Assembly: GCA_963971305.1 (NCBI GenBank)
Contig: OZ020316.1
Location: 18,077,671-18,141,670 of the forward strand
DNA length: 64,000 nt
Source: Arcuatula senhousia
Taxonomy: Eukaryota > Mollusca > Bivalvia > Mytilida > Mytilidae
Direction of reading: 5' to 3'
Made by a program: the position numbers and the translations under genes. The notes below the pieces were generated by a model. That model saw only the letters and a program-made list of their open reading frames with translations, was not told where the DNA came from and ran no database searches. Shown here in pieces: positions 21,568 through 32,043 of the stretch (positions are counted from its first letter, which is position 1; every line of letters starts with the position of its first letter).

Positions 21568-22962
21568 GTCGTTAGGCTATAATGCCTGAAGCCTGACCAC
21601 AAACCATAGTGGTGCACTGTATTAGTAAAAAGACTTCACGTTTTGCGCACGTTAAAGAGCCCAGCTGCAGTTCTATATAATTATACTCTCTCAAAAAAGT
21701 TAAGCAACAATAAAAAATTCCCCATATACATGTATAACTAAACCTACCTTATTTTAAATTGTAATTGTGAATCTATTTCTCAACAGATTTTTATGAAATA
21801 AAGATTACAAGAACGAAAAATGGTTAATCTTTATTTCTTATTTAACAAAAAATTGTGCCATTACTGGTTTTTACGATATGACAAGCAAAATTCAATTGTA
21901 AATTTTATGCTTGAAAACCCCGTTTAAATCAACTAAAATTTCGACGGAAAAACAATGGTTGTGTTCTACTCACATTGTAGCAAAATCCACTGACGCTAGG
22001 ATTATGCGCAAAGAATAAAAAAAGGCTTATTCATTTTTCTTTTCCTTGATTATATATCATAAATCAAAGCGCTAAAGCGTTTAAAGGCAAGCGAAATATA
22101 TAACAACTGTAATAGATTTATTCTCTGTTAAAGTATATTGTTCAAAATGTTTGCAAATTATTAATTTTGGTGAGCGAAGAAAGGATCGTCATGCAGATGC
22201 CCTCAAATTTAAAGTTAATGAACACAATTGCACACACAAAGGTATCGTGTAAAAACGGTATCGATTGAAACACCCCTTCGATTAAAATGCACTCGTCCCA
22301 ATGATGTGTATTTTGTTCTAATTATGAATGGTGAAGCTAGAATCTGAATCCATGCATTGACCAATCAAATGAGAGAAATATTTATACGAACCAATCAAGT
22401 AATAGATGAATACATAATGTATATTCTATCGCCTTTAACTAAAAAGTTCGTCATGTAAGATTCAAAGGAATAAATAAAACTTGTGCCGGTCATATAAAAT
22501 GCCAATAAAAATTGAGATTTATAGAAGTGTATATCATGTTAACAAATATTGAAAAGTAATATAGAAAATAAAGCATTTTATTCCAGACTGGATGCAGGAA
22601 AATCACTCCGTCTAGACAGAAAAAAAAACGCGAAAATCATCACTACTCTATAGACTCCATAAGGCTTCGCTGGCGCTTGCCTAAAAATCGATTGAACAAT
22701 TGAGCAATATCAGTTTTGAATATGGTAGGTTTATATAAAACCTATAAGAAAATTTTCAACGGTTGCGTAATTTTTTTGAGAGAGTATATATAGATAAGAA
22801 TAGAAACTTGTATGAGGCTAATTTGTCTACCCCTACCCTTTTCCAGAGGCATCTCGATTAGGCTTGTGTCTCTATTACCTCCATGTCATTGCCTTTTGAT
22901 GTTCATTGTATCACCCTTTCATGCTTAGCTCCCGCATGGCGCTGCGTGGTAGTGAAGCACAA
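21568..22962 (+). mobile_element. Old SINE-2 split by a mariner-like MITE
   Basis: The left part 21568-21685 (CCTGACCACAAACCATAGTG, GCACGTTAAAGAG) and the right part 22785-22962 (CCCTACCC, CATTGTATCACCCTTTCATG, TAGTGAAGCA) are the two halves of one diverged SINE-2. The break coincides with the ends of the element at 21686-22784. Confidence 0.7.
21686..22784. mobile_element. 1.1-kb Tc1/mariner-like MITE
   Basis: Terminal inverted repeats CTCTCTCAAAAAAGTTAAGC.. (left) and CTCTCTCAAAAAAATTACGC.. (right, complement) match at 21 of 23 positions. Both ends abut TA (21684-21685, 22785-22786), the Tc1/mariner target. No transposase ORF; non-autonomous. Confidence 0.7.
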
Positions 22963-23757
22963 ACAGACAATCAACATGAAAGTTAAGTGTCTTAATGATT
23001 TTATTAGATATACATTACCCAAATGTACAACTACAGAAAGTAACATCTGTAAACGAAATAGCAGTACCGTGGAAAGACAATAGCATTGATCGGTAAAACT
23101 AACTAGCACCTGTTCAAAGTTTATGGTAAACAAAGTAGCACTCACGGTAAAATTTTGTAGCGTTATCGGTAAAAAAAGTAACTTCGATTTATTAAATGAT
23201 TTAATTCACCGAGTTAGAAGTATTATATAAGCCAACTGACAAATTAAAAGGATTAAATGTATATTCGTATGAGGAAATGGCGCGTTTTTGTTTTTATTTG
23301 CTATACTAAATTGACAAAAATCACATTTGTTAAGCTCAAGAAGTTTATCATAATTTACATGTTTCTGTTTGAATGTAAGTATTGTAATGCGCTTGCATCA
23401 CATTCATATATCAATTTGTTATCTGAAACCATTCAAATATCATAAACTTTCGTTTTATTTTTGATAAATGCTGTAAAAGATGTAAACATCGTCGTATATT
23501 TCCCATAATACATCATATTCTCGGTAAAAAAAGTGTCTGTACCGGTAAAAAATAATATTCTCGTATAGCGGGTTATATAGATTGTACTATACTAATTAAT
23601 GAAGGGTGTCCTTAAGGAAATATAATTTAGATAAATTTAAATTCTTAGAATTTTGATTCTTTGTTAAAGGCATTTTCGTTTTACTATTATTTTTTCAATT
23701 TTACAACATAAATTGCTTCATATTTTGAAGGTAGAGCTGGGATGTAAATTAGATATC

Positions 23758-23847
23758 GCATCGGGTATTGATGTGGCAGTGTAAGATCACCCTTCGGCCC
23801 TACGGGCCTCAGAGGTGATCTTACACTGCCACATCAATACCCGATGC
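23758..23847. repeat. Perfect 34-bp-arm hairpin
   Basis: GCATCGGGTATTGATGTGGC.. (23758-23791) and its exact complement (23814-23847) enclose a 22-nt loop that itself holds GGCCC..GGGCC. An RNA from either strand would form a very stable stem. Confidence 0.95.
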
Positions 23848-24022
23848 CGTTTGGCTAATATGAGGCCCTTGCATGGAGGAAAGCCCGATATTCCAAGCTT
23901 GAAAATCAATGAAACCCACGAGCAAGGTAAGTGCTTTGACACGTGTGGGGCACGAACCCACAGAGGTGTCGACCTGTGATTTCAAGTCCAGTGCCTTGAC
24001 CACTCGGCCACCGCGCTCCCTA
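23848..24022 (-). mobile_element. tRNA-Ser-derived SINE head and body
   Basis: Minus strand from about 24022: TGGCCGAGTGGTCAAGGC (A-box/D-arm), CTTGAAA (Ser UGA-type anticodon loop) and GTGGGTTCGTGCCCCAC (T-arm/B box). The anticodon stem is mispaired and the 7-bp acceptor cannot form, so it is not a functional tRNA. A non-tRNA body follows and leads into the 34-bp hairpin. A SINE derived from tRNA-Ser is the simplest reading; a lone pseudo-tRNA is the alternative. Confidence 0.5.
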
Positions 24023-24501
24023 GGTGGAAGTTGCCAAGCTTGCTTACAGAACGGACACTTCTCTAGAAAGCATTTACAGTGTTGGTCACATTGAGCTCAG
24101 AATTTCTTAAGTATGAGTCAGGTACCAAGCATATTGTTAAATGTCCAATTGCAACTCTCTATTTATAACGGGGTAGGGGGCACTGATCTGAAAGTTAAGG
24201 TCCATTTGATGATTTGCATATTTAAAAATTCATAAAACCGGTGAAACAATTGAAGAATTTTTTTGAACGACATGGCCCCTCCTCTCCTTGTCTGCATTTT
24301 AAGTTTGACCTTCGTTTACATACACGGGAATGAATTGCTCTAAACTTTCACGTTTAGGATTGCCATATTCTGTCATTTCATTTTATGCATATTTTCTGTA
24401 CATCTATTTGCTTTTTTTATCTGTTTTGAATTTGAAAATATCCAGGCGGTTTTCAATGAAATGTCTATACGGTTTATGCATAATGGTTTTGTTCATTTAA
24501 G

Positions 24502-24640
24502 GTGATCCGGCCTATGGCGGACGTGGACTTTAAAATTATCTCCATCGAACGTGAACTAGCTAACAGCAACAAAGAATATGTGTACACCGTAAAGTTTACA
24601 GGACCTGCCGACACACAAGTTGATAAGGGAACAACATCAA
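24502..24640 (+). CDS. Gene 1 exon 2
   Basis: After an AAG acceptor (24499-24501) the frame reads VIRPMADVDFKIISIE.. and ends one base into a codon at a GTAAGC donor (24641). The paralog exon at 31787 starts IIRPMADMDINVVSL, the same position and phase. The conserved IRPMAD follows directly after the signal-peptide exon, so it would be near the N-terminus of the secreted protein. The domain is not recognised. Confidence 0.7.
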
Positions 24641-24841
24641 GTAAGCCATTTAATGACCTGTCTATAATGATAATTCATTGATGAAATATATATAAACTAG
24701 AACTCATAATATATGTAGTGCCTTGATGTTATTTTCCCCCCTTTTTCTTCTTTGTAAATTTAAAACCGGTGGATGTAATGATACTACATGTACACGATTT
24801 GTCACTTTTGATAAATATAATATTTAGTCGTTTGATTTTAG

Positions 24842-25380
24842 GAACTGGGAATGAAATAACAACTAGGCTCATATTTGACAAAGGATTTAACTCGTACACT
24901 GTAAAAGCCACATCTTCTTCAAAAGGTGTTACATTGAAGGTCATCATTGAGGAATCTGCCGAGCAAGATCGCCAAGACACGTTTCCTCTGAACAACTACC
25001 AATACCAAATAGAGCGAAAACAGATGGTCATGGACGGACTATTAAAGTTTACAGCCCAGATTCGACGACCTGCAGATGAAGCAACGTACGCATTCATCTA
25101 TAATTTTATTGGGAAGTTTTCATCTTCAGCAGGGGAGGTTATAGATGAGATGAATAATTCTGGATTATACAATAAATACACAACCTTTGTTACTAGATCA
25201 TCAGATATAGAAGATTTCTTTCTCCATACCGGTAACATGAGAAGAGATGGCATCATTATCAAAGAGGTCAAACTAGCGTTGGGAACTGTGGGTTCGATGG
25301 AAAGAAAGCCCTCGATGGCCAGCCTTGTTATATATTATAATATTCCAACTAGTGGGTTAACCAGTCCGAACAACGTTTGA
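24842..25380 (+). CDS. Gene 1 exon 3, terminal
   Basis: The acceptor TTTGATTTTAG ends at 24841. The first two bases complete an Arg codon with exon 2, then TGNEITTRLIFDKG.. to a TGA at 25378-25380. Spliced length is 738 bp, 245 aa. Landmarks shared with the paralog: KGVTLKVIIE / KGVDLEVVID, YQYQIERK / FKYQIDRS, RRPAD / LRPVD, and MRRDGIIIKEVKL / IKRDGVRMENFRF. The mature part has no cysteine, unusual for a secreted protein. Alternating hydrophobic/polar stretches suggest beta structure. I do not recognise the family; function unknown. An open frame also extends into the intron upstream, but the splice signals and paralog favour this start. Confidence 0.75.
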
Positions 25381-25613
25381 ATACTCTTGTAAAACAGTTT
25401 TAATCTGTTTTTAGTTCAATATACTAGTAAATTACCAATGACAAATTCATATTTATCTTAAATTAATAAGTTGATTCTGTTAAATGCAGAGATGTGCCAA
25501 TTGGGCATTTCGCATGCCAAAATTCCTGAGGGGATACGACAATTCCGTGCAGCCCGAAAAAAACAAACAAACAGACAGCTCAAAACACAAACACAAATGA
25601 ATAGCAATCAACA

Positions 25614-25699
25614 CATCCTCGGAAACCCAGAGTTTCTTCTCTCGCTTACTCATTCATTACTGAGTAAGCGAGAGAAGAAACCCTGGGTTTCCGAGGATG
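25614..25699. repeat. Hairpin with 39-bp arms
   Basis: CATCCTCGGAAACCCAGAGT.. (25614-25652) pairs with 25661-25699 with one mismatch and an 8-nt loop (TTCATTAC). It lies about 230 bp 3' of gene 1's stop codon, perhaps in its 3' UTR or just beyond. Confidence 0.95.
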
Positions 25700-26360
25700 C
25701 AATCAACATTACCAACTCAAGTCATAACAAGAGTAAACGCAGGTGTTTCGAACGAATAGGCAGTTCTTGCTTTTTGCAACACACCTGTCGCGCTGCCTAA
25801 GGTCAATTCAGCGTGTCAAATCTGGTAAATGAGAACATCGTGATGTTTGGTTTGTCAGATGCCGTTTTTCCTTCAGGTCACAAGTTCTATCCAAAAGCTA
25901 AGGAATACCAATAAGACAATCAATGCTAAAAGTTTTTTTCAAAATAAAAACAGAGGCAAACCCATACGACACATAGGAAAAATACATAAAGATGAAAAAC
26001 AACTAATCTGCAATCAGAAAACCCCCGTTAAATCAAAAATTGACTCAGGTGCCCTAGATGTAGCAACCACTGCGCTGTATTGTGAAAGTTTCATAAGGGG
26101 TTGATCAATCCAATACAGAAATTTTTTACAAACTATAATTACATTTGTACTTTCACGTATCTGTTCGATACTATTGATATTTTTGCACTTTTGCAGTCCT
26201 TGTTACTACAACGTTTCTATTGAAATGAATAAATCAATTGTTGCCGTTGAAACACCCAGACACAAATTAAACACACTTAAAAGACAACGCTAGAAGTTTA
26301 AAATCACAAAAAGCAAGCATCAACAATCAAATGAAAAAAAAAATCAAAAACAAAACGAAA
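25700..26360. other. 3' flank of gene 1, nothing recognised
   Basis: A-rich sequence with spurious short frames; no supported feature. Confidence 0.35.
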
Positions 26361-26364
26361 TAGT

Positions 26365-26620
26365 TATAGAATATGTGTTGCTTTAATTGTTGTTTGATCC
26401 AAGTCTTTATTACAATGAGATAATATAGAATGGATATGGTGAGCTGCAAAGTTAGAAAGGGGTGTCCGTGTGCCAACAGTGATGGAAATCATCTTTTTAA
26501 AGCCGTTGACACTGGAAAATCCAGCGTGGGGTTGAGCTGGAATCGAACCCATACTCTGTCATCTATGGCAACTTCGCCTGCACTGTGTCCAGCGCCCTAG
26601 ACCACTAGACCACCTAGGCT
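26365..26620 (-). mobile_element. SINE-3 (tRNA-derived), full head
   Basis: The minus strand begins GCCTAGGTGGTCTAGTGG, with A box TGGTCTAGTGG (26602-26612) and a perfect B box GGTTCGATTCC (26539-26549). A body then contains CAGTGTCAACGGCTTT and GGCACACGGACACCCC to about 26365. Box spacing and lack of an acceptor stem exclude a working tRNA, so it is a SINE with an internal Pol III promoter. Confidence 0.7.
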
Positions 26621-26670
26621 AGTTAAAAATCTAGCTTTCGGTTGCATAGTTCAGCCTATCTATTTTATCA

Positions 26671-26790
26671 AGCCTAGGTGGATTTTCCGGTGTCAACGGC
26701 TTTAAAAAGATGATTTCCATCACTGTTGGCACACGGACACCCCTTTCTAACTTTGCAGCTCACCATATCCATTCTATATTATCTCAATTA
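26671..26790 (+). mobile_element. SINE-3 copy with internal deletion
   Basis: The plus strand starts AGCCTAGGTGG, then jumps directly to ATTTTCCGGTGTCAACGG. It keeps the first 10 bases of the tRNA head and the body but lacks both promoter boxes. With the minus copy it forms an inverted pair of about 107 bp arms around 160 bp. Confidence 0.75.
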
Positions 26791-28089
26791 CTTTACAGAG
26801 CTGTGCGCAACACCATTTATATATATTAACTATTACAACGACCTGTCTTTTCAAACTTCAGCTTGTATATCCATTTTTTTTATTTTAACAGTTCAACATT
26901 CGAAGCTGGCATTGTTGCCGCTTCAATAGACCATACCATTATACCCATATATCTAAATTGGCTAGAAGATAGGGAAACACTGAATATGTGAACGCCTGAA
27001 ATCTTCATTAATGCATTGTAAATGACTGTCGGAAACTCCACAACGAAAATATTTCAGCAGCTGTCAGTGTGACCAGTGGTTGCTTATCCCTTTTTGCAAT
27101 AGTTCCCTAATAAAAAAAACAGTGTATACAATTTTTAAAAAATCCTTAAATTATCAGAGCAAGACTCTTTTTTCAAGAGCTAATTTCAAAAAACAGAACA
27201 AACGACAAGTAGAAACATAAGCATTGAAAAGCATTTCTGGCTTAAAACATTCACATATAAAATGTGGCGGGGTTAAACTAGTTTTTTTTTATCGGACCTT
27301 TCGCTACTGATAATCTCCAACAAAGCACAAATTGTAAAATCACAAACAGTAAACATAGGTAAGCTAACCTTGTTGCGCATTTTTGTCACTAAATGGGAAT
27401 TGACTTTAACTTTTCATCCATGTGAAAAAAATAGGTCACAGCCAGCATCGGAAGCATGCAATGTTAAAAGCATCACAAGAAGCACCTACCATTCCAATAT
27501 CATTTATGTGGCAAACTTGTCAGTAAGCGTGTTTGGATCTTAGGATCTTAACCATTCTTATGTAAGTGGATGTGGACGCCGTTAACGACACCGACGCTGG
27601 GGGCACATAAGTACTCCTCACTTTCGTGAGGTGAGCTAAAAATCAAATCAATAAAAGTTCATTCAACAAAGGATAATCTATGACAACAAAAACAGACAAA
27701 ACGTAGAGGAACTCAAAGAGAACAATAGCTGTTACTCACATCTTGTTAAAAGCATCGGTCGACATATGTAAGAAAACATGTCGATTTTTTAATTTGAAAC
27801 AACAGCCAATAATTTTGGTGTAGTAAAAAATCGACAAACTTAAAAACTGTAACGTTTAGAAAAAAAAATCCAATAAACATTTTTATTCAAAGAAATCCTA
27901 AAGTGAAGAATATTTCTACAAAAAGACCCACTGTAGATTGGATAAGGCGTCGCTACGCTTGCAAACGCTTTTAAGCGTTGGAAGGCAAGCAAAATATATG
28001 CATTGAGACAGAACTCATTTAATGGCCTCATAATAATGATTTGAAATGAAATGATTAACATAAAATTTAAAGGAAAAACTTGAGTAATT
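26791..28089. other. Intergenic; one Helentron-like 3' end
   Basis: AT-rich. At 27570-27642 a 3' end is visible: CGACACCGACGCTGGG, hairpin CTCACTTTCGTGAG (27617-27630) and GTGAGCTAAAAA, as at the end of the 28742-29975 element. Nothing else recognised. Confidence 0.5.
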
Positions 28090-28440
28090 TACTAACTTTA
28101 GTCACCGTACTGTTATTAGTAACAAAACAAAAAAGACATACCAAAGAAATTGAAAATCGCAATGGTCCTGGCATTTAAAGAAAAATGGTGGATTAAACCA
28201 GATGTTATAGCGCCAAACCCTCGTCTTCCATTGTGATTTTAGTAGTAACCCAAAACACAAAACCGTTGTTAAAGATAACAGGGACATTAGGTTTCATCTC
28301 AGTACAGCATCCCACCCAACACTAACCAAAACATTCACTAACCTTTTCGTCTTACATATTTTTAAAGTTTTACACCAGTGGCTTATAACAAAGGATTTTT
28401 TTTCTTTTTTAACAATGTTATAAAATAATCAAAGCACCCA
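28090..28440 (+). repeat. Dispersed repeat R (copy 2)
   Basis: TCGCAATGGTCCTGG, CTTCCATTGTGAT and TTTCATCTCAGTACAGC follow the same order as at 3600-4060. Confidence 0.6.
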
Positions 28441-28741
28441 AGCCTTATAAGACAAGTAAAATATATAAGTACTAAAATAAATCGTTTTTTTTTTAATCAT
28501 GATATTGTCATGATTGTTAAAAGATTTTCAGAAAATGATTTTTGTTGCCGAGGAAAGGAGGTGTTTCTCGGATAAAAATGTAGAGGCAGTGTTATGAAGG
28601 TGTTTTCAAAGTTAATAAACACTGTAGCCTCTTGCCCGGGCACAAACGTATATTTCATGAATATTTAAACAATATTAAAAAGCTTAGGATTCACAGGCAT
28701 GGCAGGTATCATACACAATGAACATATTGATATTTTGTAAA

Positions 28742-29975
28742 AAAGAGGCCCCCAAGAACCCGAATCGCTTACCTGGTATTAAAGCCATACGGGTCTTCTA
28801 CCAGGGGGTCATCTGAAAACTTTGACCCATGGAGAATATGTAGAGCTTAATGAACTGAAAGTTCAAGCAAGCAATAGATTTTCTCTATCTGCAGCAGTCT
28901 TCATTCTAGAGCAAAAACATGAAAAAACCCTGTTTTTTTTTGCCATTTAAAAGGCCATTACCTCTGAAAGGAGTCATCTGACAATTTTGTCCCAATATAG
29001 ACTATTGTAGAGCTTAATCAGCTGAAGGTTCAACCAAGACACAGCTTTTCTCCATCTGCAATAGTTTTATTCTATAGGGCAAAAATTAAAAAATGATATT
29101 TTTGACCTTTAAAGGCCCAAAATCATTAAGGGTCATCTGACAGCTTCAACCCAATTGAGACTTTAGTAGTAAGAGCTTAAAAAGCTGAATGTTTAAGCAA
29201 GCAATATATTTTCTCCATCTGCAATGGCTTTCATTCTATAGGGCAAAAAAAATGCTATTTTTGACGTTTAAAGGGCCATAACCTTTATAAGAGGTCATCT
29301 GACATCTTTGACCCAATGGCGACTTTTATAGAGCTTAATAAGCTGAACGTTTAAGCAAGTAACAGCTTTTCTCTATCTGCAACAGTTTTCAGAGGAAAAA
29401 AACATGAAAAAGCGGTATTTTTGACCTTTTAAGGCCCAAAACCATGAAGGGTCATATGACAGCTTGTCCCAATGGAGACTTTTGTAGAGCTAAATGTAAA
29501 GAATGTTTAAGTAAGCAACAGCTTTTCTCTAAGTGCAATAGTTTTTATTCTATAGGGCAAAAATATGAAAAACGCTATTTCTGACCTTTAAAAGGCCATT
29601 ACCCTGTAAGGGTTCATCTGACAGCTTCGACCCATTGAAGACTTTTGTAGAGCTTTTGATGCTGAAGAAGGAGGGTTGCATAAGAGTTTTTCTCTCTCTT
29701 ATACTTTCTGATTTACAAGCCAAAAACAGTCATCTGCCTCCCTGGTCTATTTTTAGCAACAGCGGCCATGTTTTATGACGAATCAAAAATCGAAACACAA
29801 ATTTTGTGCAACACATCCCAAGGATCAATCTTGCAAAATTTCCTTAAATTATGTTCAGTAGTTACAGAGGAGAAGATTTTTGAAGAATTGTTAATTTATT
29901 GATGACGACGACAGACGACGGATGCCAAGTGATGGCTATAGCTCTCATTGACTTTTGGTCCAGGTGAGCTAAAAA
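28742..29975 (+). mobile_element. Helentron-like element, 160-bp monomers (parent family of the satellite)
   Basis: 5' AAGAGGCCCCCAAGAACC and CGCTTACCTGGT, then about six diverged monomers (GTCATCTGA landmarks at 28808, 28973, 29132, 29294, 29451, 29612). It ends with ACGACGACAGACGACGGATG and TCCAGGTGAGCTAAAAA. The 5' TTACCTGG and 3' CCAGGTGA are subterminal inverted repeats. Monomers share GAGCTTAATGAGCTGAA, CAAGCAACAG, TCTATCTGCAATAG and ATTCTATAGGGCAAAAA with the big array from 51.3 kb, so this is a dispersed, older relative of it. Confidence 0.8.
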
Positions 29976-30739
29976 GATTAACAAACTGGACTTGCCAGAT
30001 AAAAACTATACATTTTAATATATTTTATCAAATTGGGAGCAATCGTCATTTAACATTTTCAGAATGTCCCATACTTAATCAAAGGGAGATAACTTTTTAA
30101 GAATTATTAGGATTTTTTTTCGTTTCCTTTAATATTTCAACAAAATGAACGGTGACACTTTATTTTTTTGTCAATTTCAAAGAGCTTCAGATAAGGAACT
30201 TTCCTTCAGATTTTGAGCTGATTCTATAGTTGAAATTTCTTCTCTGCTATATCACTATAGCTCCCCCCTTTGTTTTATATTAAAATAATGAAACTTGACC
30301 ATTTTTGGAAAGGTGATAACGCCTTTTCATGAACGGTGATCCCCTCTTTTTTATGCTTTTTATTTATGCATTTAGGTATATCAATGTGCCTAAAACATAA
30401 AGTAAAATTGTAATAGCCCCTTTTACCGTTATTATGTTTTATTCTACTTTTAAGCTTCGTAGTTGCAATGATTAGTCCAGCTGGTCAATACGAGAGACTA
30501 ACATGTTTTAATATCCACATGTTTCAATAAATCTAGTTTAAATTTTGATATTAAATGCAATTTAATGTATTACTTCGACATATATATTTATTATCTGCTA
30601 ATAGCAAAATTTGTTCATTATGGAGCCACATTCTAACATTCTAGTGGCCAAAGGCCAAATAAAATGATGGTCATCTTTGTAGTATCTACTTAAAATCAAC
30701 ATAATACAACTAATTCCGTAATTAACTAGCCGAAGTGGG
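29976..30739. other. Upstream flank of gene 2, nothing recognised
   Basis: AT-rich, no repeat boundary or exon identified. Confidence 0.4.
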
Positions 30740-30747
30740 TATATATT
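30740..30747 (+). promoter_or_regulatory. TATA box of gene 2
   Basis: TATATATT 48 bp upstream of the exon 1 ATG, matching the layout of gene 1. Confidence 0.55.
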
Positions 30748-30794
30748 GATATGTCAGCATTTGGATCGCGGCACTGAAGTGGTGAAGAGTCACG

Positions 30795-30848
30795 ATGTTG
30801 TTCATATCTCTTTTGTTTGCTGTATCTATGAAAGGCATTAACAGTGAG
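30795..30848 (+). CDS. Gene 2 exon 1: signal peptide
   Basis: Eighteen codons from ATG 30795: hydrophobic LFISLLFAVSM, ending Asn-Ser-Glu, then GTAAGT donor, phase 0. Same architecture as gene 1 exon 1. Intron 1 here is only about 0.94 kb. Confidence 0.65.
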
Positions 30849-31786
30849 GTAAGTTTAACACTCCAAGCAGCACGCGTATCGATTTAATTATCTTTTTACT
30901 AACATCGCTGAATATATTTCGTACTACTTAACTGCATTATCTATGCAAAGAAGCAGCCAATCGAGTGAAGTAATTTTTCATATGCCCAATAGGGCTAAAT
31001 CCCTGAAATAAAAAGTGTATAGAAAAAAATCCTTTACGAGTAATAAAAATATTTGACTCAATGTGCCTATATATAGTGTCAGTAAAAAATAAAGATTTTA
31101 TAATATCGCAGTCTTTTTAAAAAGTGTGTTTTTAAACCGAACTTAAGAGAGTACGAAGCTGAGAAATTGACCATTTTCGGGATCTCTGCCTTTATCCATT
31201 CAATTTCATTAAAATATTTACAACATGTTTTCTTAAAATTTGTTCAGGATAATTTAGGGAAGGTCCTTATAAAAACCTTTTAAAAATTTTAAACAATTCT
31301 AATTACCGTATCAATGTTAAAACAGAAGAAAAAGAATCAGTGCATTTCCTATGAAAAGTCCAGAGGAGTTTTAATTCCCGCAAAATTTTTAAGTGCTTAT
31401 ATCTTTAAAACTCCTAAATGTTTTTACAAACTTTTTTTCATAAAGTCTAGCTATTTTGAGCTATTCTGTCCAATTTTATTATGTTAAAGAACTTTTACTT
31501 GCAAAAAATCTCAGGCTCGTAATATCTGTCCCTAAATGTAGTTTACCATTTAGTTGTGCAAATGATTTTTTTATTCAATCCGACGAAGTTTTAAAACCTC
31601 AAATTGTTCGAAAAAATTCAAAATAATAACAGAAAGTTAAGGCTAAGTCACTGCAGTGTTCGATTTTTAACATTAAAAAGACTAAATTTTGATGCTCCAG
31701 CGTAAATCTGTACGTCGGGTAACTTAAAAATTTGAGTGAATACATGCCGATACAAAGCTTTAACAATCAAGTATTTTTTTCCCCAG
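30849..31786. other. Intron 1 of gene 2
   Basis: AT-rich; no recognised repeat. Confidence 0.5.
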
Positions 31787-31949
31787 ATAATAAGACCAAT
31801 GGCGGACATGGATATCAATGTGGTTTCCTTACGTCGTGAAGTGTTAGAAGATTAGAGCACTTTGGTTACACTGAAATACACCGCTCCTATGAATTCTAGT
31901 ATCACACTAGACGAACAGATTTACAAATATAAATCCCGAATTATATCGA
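31787..31949 (+). pseudogene. Gene 2 exon 2 with in-frame stop
   Basis: The acceptor TTTTTTTCCCCAG precedes IIRPMADMDINVVSLRRE. Codon 23 of the exon is TAG (31853-31855); the frame then continues STLVTLKYTAPMN.. to a GTAAGT donor (31950), phase 1, as in gene 1. Splice sites and later exons look intact, so this is either a recent nonsense mutation, an allele or a base error. As read, gene 2 would make only about 40 residues. Confidence 0.6.
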
Positions 31950-32043
31950 GTAAGTTATTAACTAAAACAGACAAACGTATTTACAAAACAATATCAATAC
32001 TCGCATCGAGTGAGGTATTGTTTATCTTAGACGTTTATATTAA

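Larger units (their letters stand above)
18273..23585. mobile_element. 5.3-kb DNA transposon with inverted ends and subterminal TTTACCG motifs
   Basis: The left end ACAATCTATATAACCCGC.. through ..TTTTTACCGGTAC (18273-18317) is matched by the reverse complement at 23539-23585 with one or two differences. A TACTA on each side may be the target duplication. Inside each end the motif TTTTACCG recurs: left side near 18307, 18331, 18670 and 18712; right side in inverse orientation near 23093, 23140, 23170 and 23522. Such subterminal repeats are typical transposase-binding sites. No transposase is visible; the interior holds later insertions. Non-autonomous or decayed. Confidence 0.6.

Noticed and set aside
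23940..24022. Functional tRNA-Ser (UGA) gene on the minus strand
   Set aside because: D-arm and T-arm look good, but the acceptor stem does not pair and three of five anticodon-stem pairs are lost; read as a SINE head.
24729..24995. 88-aa minus-strand frame
   Set aside because: Antisense shadow of gene 1 exon 3.
26530..26620. Functional tRNA gene
   Set aside because: Perfect B box but no acceptor pairing and the body continues as a repeat.
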